64,000 bases of DNA, taken from NCBI GenBank assembly GCA_020632875.1, contig JACKET010000008.1:243146-307145 (forward strand), in the 5' to 3' direction. The translations under genes and the position numbers were made by a program. The notes beneath the pieces are model-generated. The model was not told the origin of the DNA. It was given only the letters and a program-made list of their open reading frames with translations, and searched no databases. Origin of the DNA: Alphaproteobacteria bacterium (lineage in GTDB: Bacteria > Myxococcota_A > UBA796 > GCA-2862545). Shown in pieces: positions 8,530-16,621 of this stretch. Position 1 is the first letter of the stretch. Every line of letters begins with the position of its first letter.

Positions 8530-9682
8530 CGAATACGCAAAATTTGTCGATGAATATGGCCATGCCAAACACACCGCCGGCGTGGTGTTGGCCCTGGCGT
8601 CGATCCTGAGTGATTTCAGCGCCTACGGGAATTTTTCGACCGCTGACGAGTTTCTCGCGAAGTATCCCCCAAAGCAATTCACCAAGGGGCGGACCCGAGC
8701 ACGCACCCTCATCCTGCCGAACCCAACCGGAAAAGGCAGCACCAGCCTACGGCAACACTATATGCACTGGGCGAACTACTTCGTGGGAGAGAAAGACCGG
8801 CAAGGCTACCCACGCTCCCCCGCTCACGCAACCCAGAATTGGGAGAACCACAAGCATTGGATCGATACGCTGCTTCAGCTTGGAGCAGCGGGATCAAACG
8901 CGCTGCAGCAGCGCATCATCCAACACGTATTGGACGACATCCCCGCGGGGCCAACCGCCTCATCCAGAAGACGGGCCAAGGTTCCCGACCCCGTCGTCGA
9001 GCAGACAATTGAGGTACCTCCCGGCTATGAGTACGCGGTAATGGGTGTCCTTACGTACTTCGATTCCGTGCTCAAGGCGAAAGGTATTGCCGAAGGGAGT
9101 CGAGTCACGATATCCCGTTCAGGACTCAGTATCACTCTGCGAATAGTGTCTCCAGATGGGGACGAGGAGACCATCAAACGCACTCTAAGGCAGTATGTCG
9201 GCGTAATCTCGGGGCGAGAACCCGTCGAGGCGCTGTTTGACAGGAAGGAAGACCAGGACGCCCTCGTCGCAGAGCTAATGTTGGCTGGCCGGTCAATGCC
9301 TTCAAGGAGATTGGGAGCCGCTGACGGCCCAATTGCCTTGGAGGACGTGCGAATGGACCCGCTTGTGCGGGAGCTCCTTGACCTCGTGAAGCGAGGAGGA
9401 GACCAGAAGCAGGACTCCATCCACATGCTGATTGAGTTGGCCGGAAAACTCGGGGACAATGACTCTCGGAACGTGATTGCCCTGTCGGAGGTCCTTAAAC
9501 AAGAACCATCTGGGGAGACGGAAGAGAAGCTCATCGAGGCAGTGAAGAGTATTCGTCACGCAGATTCGTCGATACCGAAGTTGATTTATTCGGGATTAAT
9601 CCAGCAATTCGGAGCGGAAGGAGCGTCCAAGGTCGTGCAAGTTGCTTCAACGCTGTCTGGTCTTTTCAGCGTTTTCAATTAG
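8522..9682 (+). CDS. Unknown protein co-transferred with methyltransferase
   Basis: A 386-residue protein with ATG 8522 inside the end of the methyltransferase gene (8-base overlap). No domain is recognised. The N-terminal half is rich in aromatic and basic residues (for example HYMHWANYFVGEKDRQGYPR near residue 80) and could bind nucleic acid. After a basic linker (SSRRRAK, near 147) comes an alpha/beta segment with GYEYAVMGVLTYFDSV and a helical C-terminal third. Lower GC than the genome continues to its stop. Coupling to a DNA methyltransferase suggests a restriction, specificity or anti-phage role, but nothing in the sequence proves it. Confidence 0.75.
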   Translation: MSSEYAKFVDEYGHAKHTAGVVLALASILSDFSAYGNFSTADEFLAKYPPKQFTKGRTRARTLILPNPTGKGSTSLRQHYMHWANYFVGEKDRQGYPRSPAHATQNWENHKHWIDTLLQLGAAGSNALQQRIIQHVLDDIPAGPTASSRRRAKVPDPVVEQTIEVPPGYEYAVMGVLTYFDSVLKAKGIAEGSRVTISRSGLSITLRIVSPDGDEETIKRTLRQYVGVISGREPVEALFDRKEDQDALVAELMLAGRSMPSRRLGAADGPIALEDVRMDPLVRELLDLVKRGGDQKQDSIHMLIELAGKLGDNDSRNVIALSEVLKQEPSGETEEKLIEAVKSIRHADSSIPKLIYSGLIQQFGAEGASKVVQVASTLSGLFSVFN

Positions 9683-9688
9683 CACAAC

Positions 9689-12460
9689 TCACAGCGGCGA
9701 GTTCGGGTCATCGAGCTCCCGGCGCTGCCAGACGCCGTCGACGCGGCGGAACTCCTGCGTCGGCCAGTACTTCAGGTCGAGCTTCAGCGTGTCGACCCAC
9801 TCCTCGCCGCGCAGACCCTGCATGCGGAGCTTCACCGCGTCGCGGTCGCGCCGGCCCTGGACCCGCGCCAGCAGCTCGTCGAGCGACCCCACCGGCTCGC
9901 CGTCGACCGCCACGATCCGCCGGCCGTAGCCCGTGTTGTAGCGCTGCGCCGGGCTGCCCCCGTAGTACCAGGACAGGTAGACGCCCTTCGACGGCGTCTG
10001 GCTGTACTGCGCGACGGCGGGCGGCTCTTCCTGGACCAGCGCACCCGCCCACAGGATGACGCGCTCGGTGCCCGCGACCGGCAGGTGCAGGCTGTCGACC
10101 ACGACCTCTTCGACCTTCCCGCGGCGCACGATCGTCAGCGGGAGCTGCCCGGGCCGCCGGAGCACCGCATTCCGCAGGCCCTCGAAGCTCGTCACCGTCT
10201 GGCCCTCGGCCGCCACGACGAAGTCGCCGATCTTCAGCTGGGCACGGGCCGGCGCGTCGCCCGAGATCCCGCGGACCTCGATCACCATGGGCCGATCGGG
10301 CGCATGCTCGCGGATGCGCGCGGCTTCGGCCTCCGGCAGGCCCGCCTCGCGCGCGTCGACCAGCGGGCGCACGGCGAGGTCGAGGCCGAGGTCGGGCACC
10401 GCGGTCTCACCGGCCTTCCACCGATCGAGCGCGCGCAGGCCGTGGGCCACGGGCACGGCGTAGACGACCGACTTGTAGCGGTTGCCGTCGTCGCGCTCGA
10501 ACCGCTGCAGCAGCCCGACCACGCGGCCGTGCTTGTCGCACACGACCCCACCCAGCGTGGGCCGGTCGACCTTGCCGAGCCGGACGAAGTCGACGTCCCG
10601 CACCTGCCAGCGCGGGAACGCCGGATCGGGGAACTCGGCGGGCATCAGCCGCTCGATGTCGACGGGCTGGCGGTAGACCCCTCCCTCCTTGTCGATCGCG
10701 ACGAGCTGCAGCGAATCGCCCACCTCGATCGGGACGTCCGCGAGCTCGGGCGCTTGCAGGTCACCGAGATCGAGCCGCGCCATGTCGACCTGGACCAGCG
10801 CGACGTTCATCAGCGGGTCCATGTAAAGGATGTCGGCCGGCACGCCGGGCGCATCGCCGATCTGCACCCAGACCTCGCCCGTCGTGACGGGCACCGCGTT
10901 GCGGTCTGTGAGCACGATGCCGGTCGCGGGATCGAGCAGCAGGCCGGGCGACTCGCGCTGGTTGCCGTGGATCGAGTCGACGTTGAGCTGCGGCCGGAAC
11001 TTCACCGTGACGAGCGACTGCGCGACCGGGCGGAACGCGGCCTTCTTCTCGGTCGCGAGCGTCACGCGGTAACGCTCGGCTTCGCCCTTCGGGGGCGGGC
11101 TCTCGACGGGGTCGCACGGCCAGGCGCCCGCGGCGTCGCGCGTGCAGAGCTGCACCGGCCAGAACGACCGGTTCATCAGGACGTTCGCGACGTTCTTCTG
11201 CGTCGGGGTGCCGAGCTCGGTCCACCGCACCTGGAACCGCTCGCCGTCGGGGATCGCGGAGAGCGCCTTCACGGCGTCGTCGAGCGTCTTCACCGCGTGG
11301 TCGCCGACCCCTTCGATGACGGCGTCACGCGGGATGCCGGCGCTCGCGAGGAGCCGCCCCGACCGCGCCACCGCGACACCCTCCGTGGCACGCGGGACCC
11401 GTACCGCCGCGTGGTAGCCGAGCGGGTGCAGCACGCCCTCGCCGATCTCGAAGTAGGCGCTGGGGGTGAGCCCGTGCAGGTCGCGCACCTCGAGCTCGAC
11501 CTCGATCCGCTCGGCCCCGCGCAGCACCCCGACGCGCACGGCCCCACCGACGGAGGCGTCCAGCACGGCCTCCCAGCGCTCGAACGCATAGACGGGCTCG
11601 CCGTTCAGGGTCAGGACGATGTCGCCCTCTTCGAGCGCCCCGTCGGCCGGGCCCCCCGCGTTGATCCGCGCCACGGAGAGCATCCCGGTGCCCGACCAGG
11701 CGCGGCGCACGTCGCGCTCGACGGCCTCTGTCAGGCCGAGCCGGCGGAGCTCGTCGAACGTGCGGTACGCCAGGACCGTCTGCACCGTGCCGCGCGCGGG
11801 GACCTCGCCGCGCTGCAGCGCCTCGACCGCGTACTTCACGCGCGCGAGCGGGAGGAACAGCGAGGTCGCGGCGTCCATGCGGGCGCCCGCGTTGAGCGCC
11901 ACGACCGTGCCGTCGACGTCGAACACGGGCGAGCCGGACGAGCCGCCCGAAGTGGACGACGCCGCCTGCAGGTAGAACGTGTTGAAGTCCCAGTGCGGCG
12001 CGTCGCGATCGAGCCGCGACAGCGTGCCGGCGAGGATGCTGATCTGCTCGGCCGCGTCGTTCCCGATGACCCGGATCTCGGTGCCGATCCTCGCGCGCGT
12101 CGGGTCGAGGGCCAGCGAGCGGGGCTGGATGAACTCGAGATCCGCGGGGTTGTACCGGAACAGCCCGAAGTCGTGCACCGGGTCGCGGTACAGGGGGACG
12201 AGGTCGACCTCCTCCTTGTTGTGGAAGATGGCCTGCGCGATGGTCGGACCGGTGGTGACGACGTGGCGGTTCGTGAGGATCAGCCCGCGCTCGGCGTCGA
12301 TGACGAACCCCGACGCCTCGGACGAGGCCTGGGCGTTGCCGTCGAACGGCCGGGTGCGGTCCATGTGGATGATGACGACCGAGTCGAGCACGCTGTCGAT
12401 CGTGTCGTTCCAGGACGGCGTCTCGGACGCCTGGACGGCGCCCACCAGCAGCAGGAGCAT
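9689..12460 (-). CDS. HtrA-like serine protease with duplicated protease-PDZ arrangement
   Basis: A 923-residue secreted protein; the ATG at 12460 gives a signal peptide (MLLLLVGAVQASE) and overlaps the stop of the upstream gene (TGATG). The first trypsin-like domain has a full triad: H66 in TNRHVV, D97 in HDFGLF and S175 in GGSSGSP. PDZ-like segments follow (near 265-330 and 360-440). A second trypsin-like domain starts near residue 500, but its motifs read TDRNAV, MNVALV and TLGGVV, so all three catalytic residues are lost. More PDZ-like modules end the protein. Active plus dead protease halves with several PDZ domains resemble the eukaryotic Nma111 architecture. It is probably a periplasmic quality-control protease. 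Confidence 0.85.
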   Translation of the reverse strand: MLLLLVGAVQASETPSWNDTIDSVLDSVVIIHMDRTRPFDGNAQASSEASGFVIDAERGLILTNRHVVTTGPTIAQAIFHNKEEVDLVPLYRDPVHDFGLFRYNPADLEFIQPRSLALDPTRARIGTEIRVIGNDAAEQISILAGTLSRLDRDAPHWDFNTFYLQAASSTSGGSSGSPVFDVDGTVVALNAGARMDAATSLFLPLARVKYAVEALQRGEVPARGTVQTVLAYRTFDELRRLGLTEAVERDVRRAWSGTGMLSVARINAGGPADGALEEGDIVLTLNGEPVYAFERWEAVLDASVGGAVRVGVLRGAERIEVELEVRDLHGLTPSAYFEIGEGVLHPLGYHAAVRVPRATEGVAVARSGRLLASAGIPRDAVIEGVGDHAVKTLDDAVKALSAIPDGERFQVRWTELGTPTQKNVANVLMNRSFWPVQLCTRDAAGAWPCDPVESPPPKGEAERYRVTLATEKKAAFRPVAQSLVTVKFRPQLNVDSIHGNQRESPGLLLDPATGIVLTDRNAVPVTTGEVWVQIGDAPGVPADILYMDPLMNVALVQVDMARLDLGDLQAPELADVPIEVGDSLQLVAIDKEGGVYRQPVDIERLMPAEFPDPAFPRWQVRDVDFVRLGKVDRPTLGGVVCDKHGRVVGLLQRFERDDGNRYKSVVYAVPVAHGLRALDRWKAGETAVPDLGLDLAVRPLVDAREAGLPEAEAARIREHAPDRPMVIEVRGISGDAPARAQLKIGDFVVAAEGQTVTSFEGLRNAVLRRPGQLPLTIVRRGKVEEVVVDSLHLPVAGTERVILWAGALVQEEPPAVAQYSQTPSKGVYLSWYYGGSPAQRYNTGYGRRIVAVDGEPVGSLDELLARVQGRRDRDAVKLRMQGLRGEEWVDTLKLDLKYWPTQEFRRVDGVWQRRELDDPNSPL

Positions 12461-13410
12461 CAGTACCGCGAGTCGTCGGTGTCGTAGTCGAGCCAGACCG
12501 CGGTGATGTCGCGGTCGGGCGGCACCCGCCACTCGAGCGCGTTGGTCTCGGGGTGGTAGAGCAGCAGGCAGCGCGTCTCGGGGTCGGGCGCGCCGATGCA
12601 GACCGGGCCGGGGCGCTGGCGGCCGAGCGGGCGCTCGCTGTCGCGCTCGAAGCGGACGCGCATGGAGGCGGGGTCGGCCGGCACGTGGTCGAGGTACATC
12701 CGCGGCGGACGGAGCTCGCCGAGGAACGCGCCGTAGTCGAGGTCGCCCTCGTCGATGTCGGCGACCTGGCCGCCCGTGCGATCGGCGTAGCCCGCGTAGA
12801 CGGCCGCATCGGCGGGCACCACGACGTGGGCGTACCCGCCGCGCTCGCGGGCGAGGCGCACGAAGCTCGTGAACTCGATGGGATCGGGGTTCACCGAGAG
12901 GTCGTCCTGCCCGCTGACGAAGACGACGTGCAGCTCGGCGTCGGCCCGCTGGAAGCCCAGGTTCGCGCCATCGGCCTCGGTGACGAGCGCCCGGTGCGCC
13001 GTGAGCCGCCCGTACCCCGCGTCGGCCCCGGCGGGCGCGGCCTCGCGGAACAGGCTGGTGATGCGCTCGCGGGAGTCGGTGTACCCGAGCAGCACACCCT
13101 GGCGCCGCCCGAGCTCGGAGGTGACGACGCCGATGTGGTAGTCGGCCCCGTGGGCATCGAGCGCCGCGTAGAGCTCGGGCACGCCCGCGGCGACGCGGTC
13201 GAGCTGGGCGGTCGAGGTCGCATCGGAGTTGTCGATGACGAACAGCACGTCGACCTGGGGCGCTTCGACGGCGAGGCGCTCGGTGACGGTGTGGTCTTCA
13301 CGGGGCGGGGTGTAGGGGTCGACGGGCAGGTCGACGCGCTCGAGCACGCACTCTGCGAGGTCGGGGTCGCACTCCCCGCATCCCGTCAACAACAGCACCC
13401 AAGCCAGCAT
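12460..13410 (-). CDS. VWA-like lipoprotein
   Basis: A 316-residue lipoprotein: MLAWVLLLTGC carries a lipobox ending in Cys11. A von Willebrand A-type fold starts near residue 50 with VDVLFVIDNSDATS, a degenerate MIDAS motif (DxSxxS). The second strand region is YHIGVVTSE and a later one is AELHVVFVSGQDD. The C-terminus carries a short beta domain with RCLLLYHP. Such VWA lipoproteins are common on the surface of predatory and social delta-proteobacteria; the ligand is unknown. It is translationally coupled to the downstream double protease, suggesting the two act together in the envelope. The divergent gene at 13471 begins 60 bases away. Confidence 0.75.
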   Translation of the reverse strand: MLAWVLLLTGCGECDPDLAECVLERVDLPVDPYTPPREDHTVTERLAVEAPQVDVLFVIDNSDATSTAQLDRVAAGVPELYAALDAHGADYHIGVVTSELGRRQGVLLGYTDSRERITSLFREAAPAGADAGYGRLTAHRALVTEADGANLGFQRADAELHVVFVSGQDDLSVNPDPIEFTSFVRLARERGGYAHVVVPADAAVYAGYADRTGGQVADIDEGDLDYGAFLGELRPPRMYLDHVPADPASMRVRFERDSERPLGRQRPGPVCIGAPDPETRCLLLYHPETNALEWRVPPDRDITAVWLDYDTDDSRY

Positions 13411-13470
13411 CGCAATCCACCTTGGCGCGTCCGCCCTGGGAAGATAGCCGATCTGGCAGCGGAGGCACGG

Positions 13471-14136
13471 ATGAGCATCGCCGACTTGAAGGCGCTCCGG
13501 TCCTCGCTGGACGACGCGCCCTATGCGGGCCTCACCGGGCGGTTCCACAGCCACCTCACGGTGGCCACGCACGAGCTCGATCGTCTCCGGGGATTCTGCA
13601 GCACCAACCGGATCAAGCTCACGGTCGTCGACCTCGACGACGCGGAGGGACGGGTGCAGCGCGACGTCATGACGACGCGCTACCACAAGGACGACGCGCC
13701 CGGCGCGGTCGGTCGGATCGCCGACGATCTGCTCGACCTCGGCGCGCGGCTCGGCGGCGCGGGGTTCCTCGTCCTGCGCGCGAAGCTCGAGCACGAGTCC
13801 GAGCCCAGCCTCGAGCCGTACGGCCCCGGCCGGTACCACGAGGTGCACATCAAGCTCGCGATCCCCGCCGACGGCTACGACACCGAGCGCGCGTGGCTCG
13901 TCGAGAACGGCCGTCCACACGGCTTCGTCGCGTCCTCGAACCCGCGCGAGCGCACGGGCGACACCGTGGTGCAGTTCGTGAACCTGCGGATCTACGAAGG
14001 CGACCGGAGCGCCGCGGACGCCCGTGTCGACGAGGTCCTCGCGGTGCTGGGTGCACGCGGGCTCGACGTCGTCGAGGTGAAGCGCGAGACCACCGTGTTC
14101 GACACGCACCATGCGCTCGATCGGTGGTGGGCCTAG
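13471..14136 (+). CDS. Conserved-looking protein of unknown function
   Basis: A 221-residue soluble protein; ATG 13471 follows GGAGG by 5 bases. The visible motifs are FHSHLTVATHELDRLRGF near residue 27, RYHEVHIKLAIP near 126 and VVQFVNLRIYEG near 170. The pattern of two internally related halves, each with a His-x-His/hydrophobic strand, resembles small proteins found beside phosphoesterases, but only the first half has the H-x-T of 2H phosphoesterases. I therefore do not assign an activity. It is divergent from the VWA-protease operon, and the composite repeat element begins 38 bases beyond its stop. Confidence 0.65.
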   Translation: MSIADLKALRSSLDDAPYAGLTGRFHSHLTVATHELDRLRGFCSTNRIKLTVVDLDDAEGRVQRDVMTTRYHKDDAPGAVGRIADDLLDLGARLGGAGFLVLRAKLEHESEPSLEPYGPGRYHEVHIKLAIPADGYDTERAWLVENGRPHGFVASSNPRERTGDTVVQFVNLRIYEGDRSAADARVDEVLAVLGARGLDVVEVKRETTVFDTHHALDRWWA

Positions 14137-14174
14137 CTCGGGGGAAGCGGTCGGGCTCCGAGCGTCTCCGGGCC

Positions 14175-15194
14175 TCACGCAGATGACGCAGAACGACGCA
14201 GATGACGCAGAAACCACGCCGTCACGGGTCGAGCGTCGTCGTGTCCCCGGGGCGCCTCTCGCGACTCCCCCGATTGGAGCGGAGAGGGCCAAGGCCGTCG
14301 GGCATCACGCAGATGACGCAGAAGGGCGCAGATGACGCAGAAACGAGGCCGTCCCGGGGTCGAGCGTGGTCGTGTGCCCGGGCGGGGCTTTCCCGATCGG
14401 AGCTGAGGGGGCGAAGGCCGTCGGGCATCACGCAGATGACGCAGAAGGACGCGGATGACGCAGAAACCACGCCGTCACGGGTCGGGCGTCCTCACTTCCC
14501 CGGGCACCTTCCCGTGACGTCAGGGCTCCCGAGGGCCGTCTCGTTGTTCGGGTCGACAGAGGGCCTCCTCGCGGACCGGATTCGGGACTCACCAGAGCAC
14601 GCCCGCGATTCGGGCTGCTGGGGTGATCTCGGTCCGGTCCCAGGCCGGACTATCTGCGATTCCAGTCGTTGAAGCGACACAAAGCGCGGAGACCCATCCA
14701 GTGGACCGAAGCGAGCCGGATCGGGAGCCCCGGCGTCGACGCTCCCGTCCGCCACATGGACCGACGCTGGTTGCACGGCTCGAACGGCACGGCTCCCGGA
14801 ATCTCCGAGATGGGCTCGGAGCGCGTCCGCTCACGCGAGCAGCCAGAACGCACGCCTGCTCTGGTGAATCCCGTTTCCGGTCCGCAGGAAGGCCCGCTCT
14901 CTCGACCCGAACCGAGACGTCCGCCGCGAAGCCCGGAAGCTACGGGTGGACCGGTGGTCTTGGCGGTGTGGCGGTGCAATCTCCCTCGGCGAAGTCCGGG
15001 GACACGACGACGCTCGACCCCGGGACGGCCTCGTTTCTGCGTCATCTGCGTCCTTCTGCGTCATCTGCGTGATGCCCGACGGCCTTCGCCCCCTCCGCTC
15101 CGACCGGGGGAGCCGCGCCCGGGGACACGAAGACCCTCGACCCGTGACGGCCTCGTTTCTGCGTCATCCGCGTCCATCTGCGTCATCTGCGTGA
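14175..15194. repeat. Composite inverted-repeat element built on a CGCAGATGACGCAGAA core
   Basis: This stretch (14137-15259) has no convincing gene. Three direct copies of a 40-base core (TCACGCAGATGACGCAGAA repeated with small changes) start at 14175, 14305 and 14428. Two inverted copies occupy 15033-15072 and 15155-15194. Sequence between the copies is also shared (CCGTCGGGCAT / ATGCCCGACGG flanks). Inside, 14536-14603 is the imperfect reverse complement of about 14843-14910 (shared GCGGACCGGA and CACCAGAGCA). The whole is a roughly 1-kb palindrome with a unique centre near 14620-14830. It looks like a non-autonomous mobile or REP-type structure; no transposase is present. Confidence 0.75.
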
Positions 15195-15259
15195 TGCCCG
15201 ACGGCCTTCGCCCCTCCGCTCCGATCGGGGGATGCCTGGCGTCGGACCCGGATGCCGGT

Positions 15260-16621
15260 TCAGTCGTGGGCCCCGACGAGCTCGAACCCCAGCGCCCCAT
15301 CGAGCTCGGCCTCGTCGAACCGGAAGCCCGCCTCGAGCGCGCGGCGCGGCGCGACCCGCTGGCTCGCGAGCAGCAACTCGTCCGCCTTCTCGCGGCCCAG
15401 CACCATCCGCACGCCGAACGCTGGTGCCGGCACGATCGCGGGACGCCCGACCGCCCGCCCGAGCGCCTTCCCGAAGTCGGCGTTGCGCACCGGGTTCGGC
15501 GCGACGCCGTTGAACACCCCGTCGACCTCCCGCGCGAGGAGGAAGTGGTAGAGCGCGACGAGATCGTCGACGTGGATCCAGCTCATCCACTGCTGGCCCG
15601 ACCCCACCGGGCCCCCGCCGCCACGGCGGAACAGCGGCAGCAACGGCCCGAGCAGCCCGCCGTGCGCGGAGAGGACCAGGCCCACCCGCACGATCGCCAC
15701 GCGCCAGCCGGCCTCGCGCGCGGGGGAGGTCGCGTCTTCCCAGGCCTCGCCGACCTCGGCGAGGAACCCCGTGCCCACGGGGCTGAGCTCGTCGAGCGGC
15801 TCGTCCTTGCGGTCGCCGTAGATCCCGATGGCCGACGTCGAGACCAGCACCTTCGGCGGGAGCTTCGCGAGCGCTTCGCACAGCGTGCGCGTGCCGTTCG
15901 TGCGGCTGTCGCGGATGGTCGCCTTGTAGTCGTCGGACCACTCGTGCTCCGCGATGCCCGCACCCGCGAGGTGGATGACGGCATCGCAGTCTTCGAGGCC
16001 CGGCCCGACCTCGCCGCCCTGCGGGTCCCACCAGATGCCATCGCCGCCCTTCTTCCGCGTCAGCGGCACCACCGTGTGGCCGCCGGTCGTCAGGAAGGCC
16101 GTCAGCGTGCGCCCGACGAGCCCCGAAGCGCCCGTGATGGCGATGCGCATCGGCGCCAGCCCGGCCTCGTGGTGGCGCCGCAGGTCGCGGGCGAGGCGCG
16201 CGTGGCGCCACGCGAACATCCGCTCGAGGCGGGGCCGGATGATGAGCGGATCCGCGATCCTGCCCGCGGGGCCGAGCGGCGCGGTCCACTCGATGCGGTC
16301 GATCATCTTCGTGCCCTCGCCTGTGGCCTCGAAGCGGTGCTCGTGCACCCAGGACTCGAACGGACCGGACTCCTGCACGTCGGTGAACCCGATGGGCCGC
16401 TCGCACCACGTGTGCCGCGCGACGTACGCGGTGCGGAGGGGGCCCACGAGGGGCGCCGACATCTCCATCCGCGCGCCCTCTTCGAGCCCGCCTTCGTGGG
16501 CGACGAGCTGCACGTCCTCCCAGGGGGGCGTGAGCCGCGTGAATGCGCCCGGGCGGCCGTGCCAGTCGAAGACGACCTCGGGAGGGTACGGGAGCGTGCT
16601 GGTCTGGGTATGAACAGGCAT
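15260..16621 (-). CDS. SRPBCC domain-TIGR01777-type epimerase fusion
   Basis: A 453-residue protein. Residues 1-150 form an SRPBCC/polyketide-cyclase-like ligand-binding domain (PYPPEVVFDWHGRPGAF, then TAYVARHTWCERP). Residues about 157-453 form an extended SDR (TIGR01777/YfcH-like) with the nucleotide motif GASGLVG, a YG..K-type region (STSAIGIYGDRKD) and the family signature WMSWIHVDDLV near residue 345. The substrate is unknown; an NAD(P)-dependent sugar or cell-envelope metabolite is usual for this family. The N-terminal fusion to SRPBCC is known in other bacteria. Its ATG shares two bases with the start of the divergent RNA ligase gene. Confidence 0.85.
   Translation of the reverse strand: MPVHTQTSTLPYPPEVVFDWHGRPGAFTRLTPPWEDVQLVAHEGGLEEGARMEMSAPLVGPLRTAYVARHTWCERPIGFTDVQESGPFESWVHEHRFEATGEGTKMIDRIEWTAPLGPAGRIADPLIIRPRLERMFAWRHARLARDLRRHHEAGLAPMRIAITGASGLVGRTLTAFLTTGGHTVVPLTRKKGGDGIWWDPQGGEVGPGLEDCDAVIHLAGAGIAEHEWSDDYKATIRDSRTNGTRTLCEALAKLPPKVLVSTSAIGIYGDRKDEPLDELSPVGTGFLAEVGEAWEDATSPAREAGWRVAIVRVGLVLSAHGGLLGPLLPLFRRGGGGPVGSGQQWMSWIHVDDLVALYHFLLAREVDGVFNGVAPNPVRNADFGKALGRAVGRPAIVPAPAFGVRMVLGREKADELLLASQRVAPRRALEAGFRFDEAELDGALGFELVGAHD

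Noticed and set aside
10085..12487. 800-residue plus-strand open frame
   Set aside because: It is antisense to the double protease gene; composition only.
14175..15194. Possible CRISPR or protein-coding repeats
   Set aside because: Copies are few, unevenly spaced and in both orientations. Short frames reading MTQNDADDAET are by-products of the repeat.
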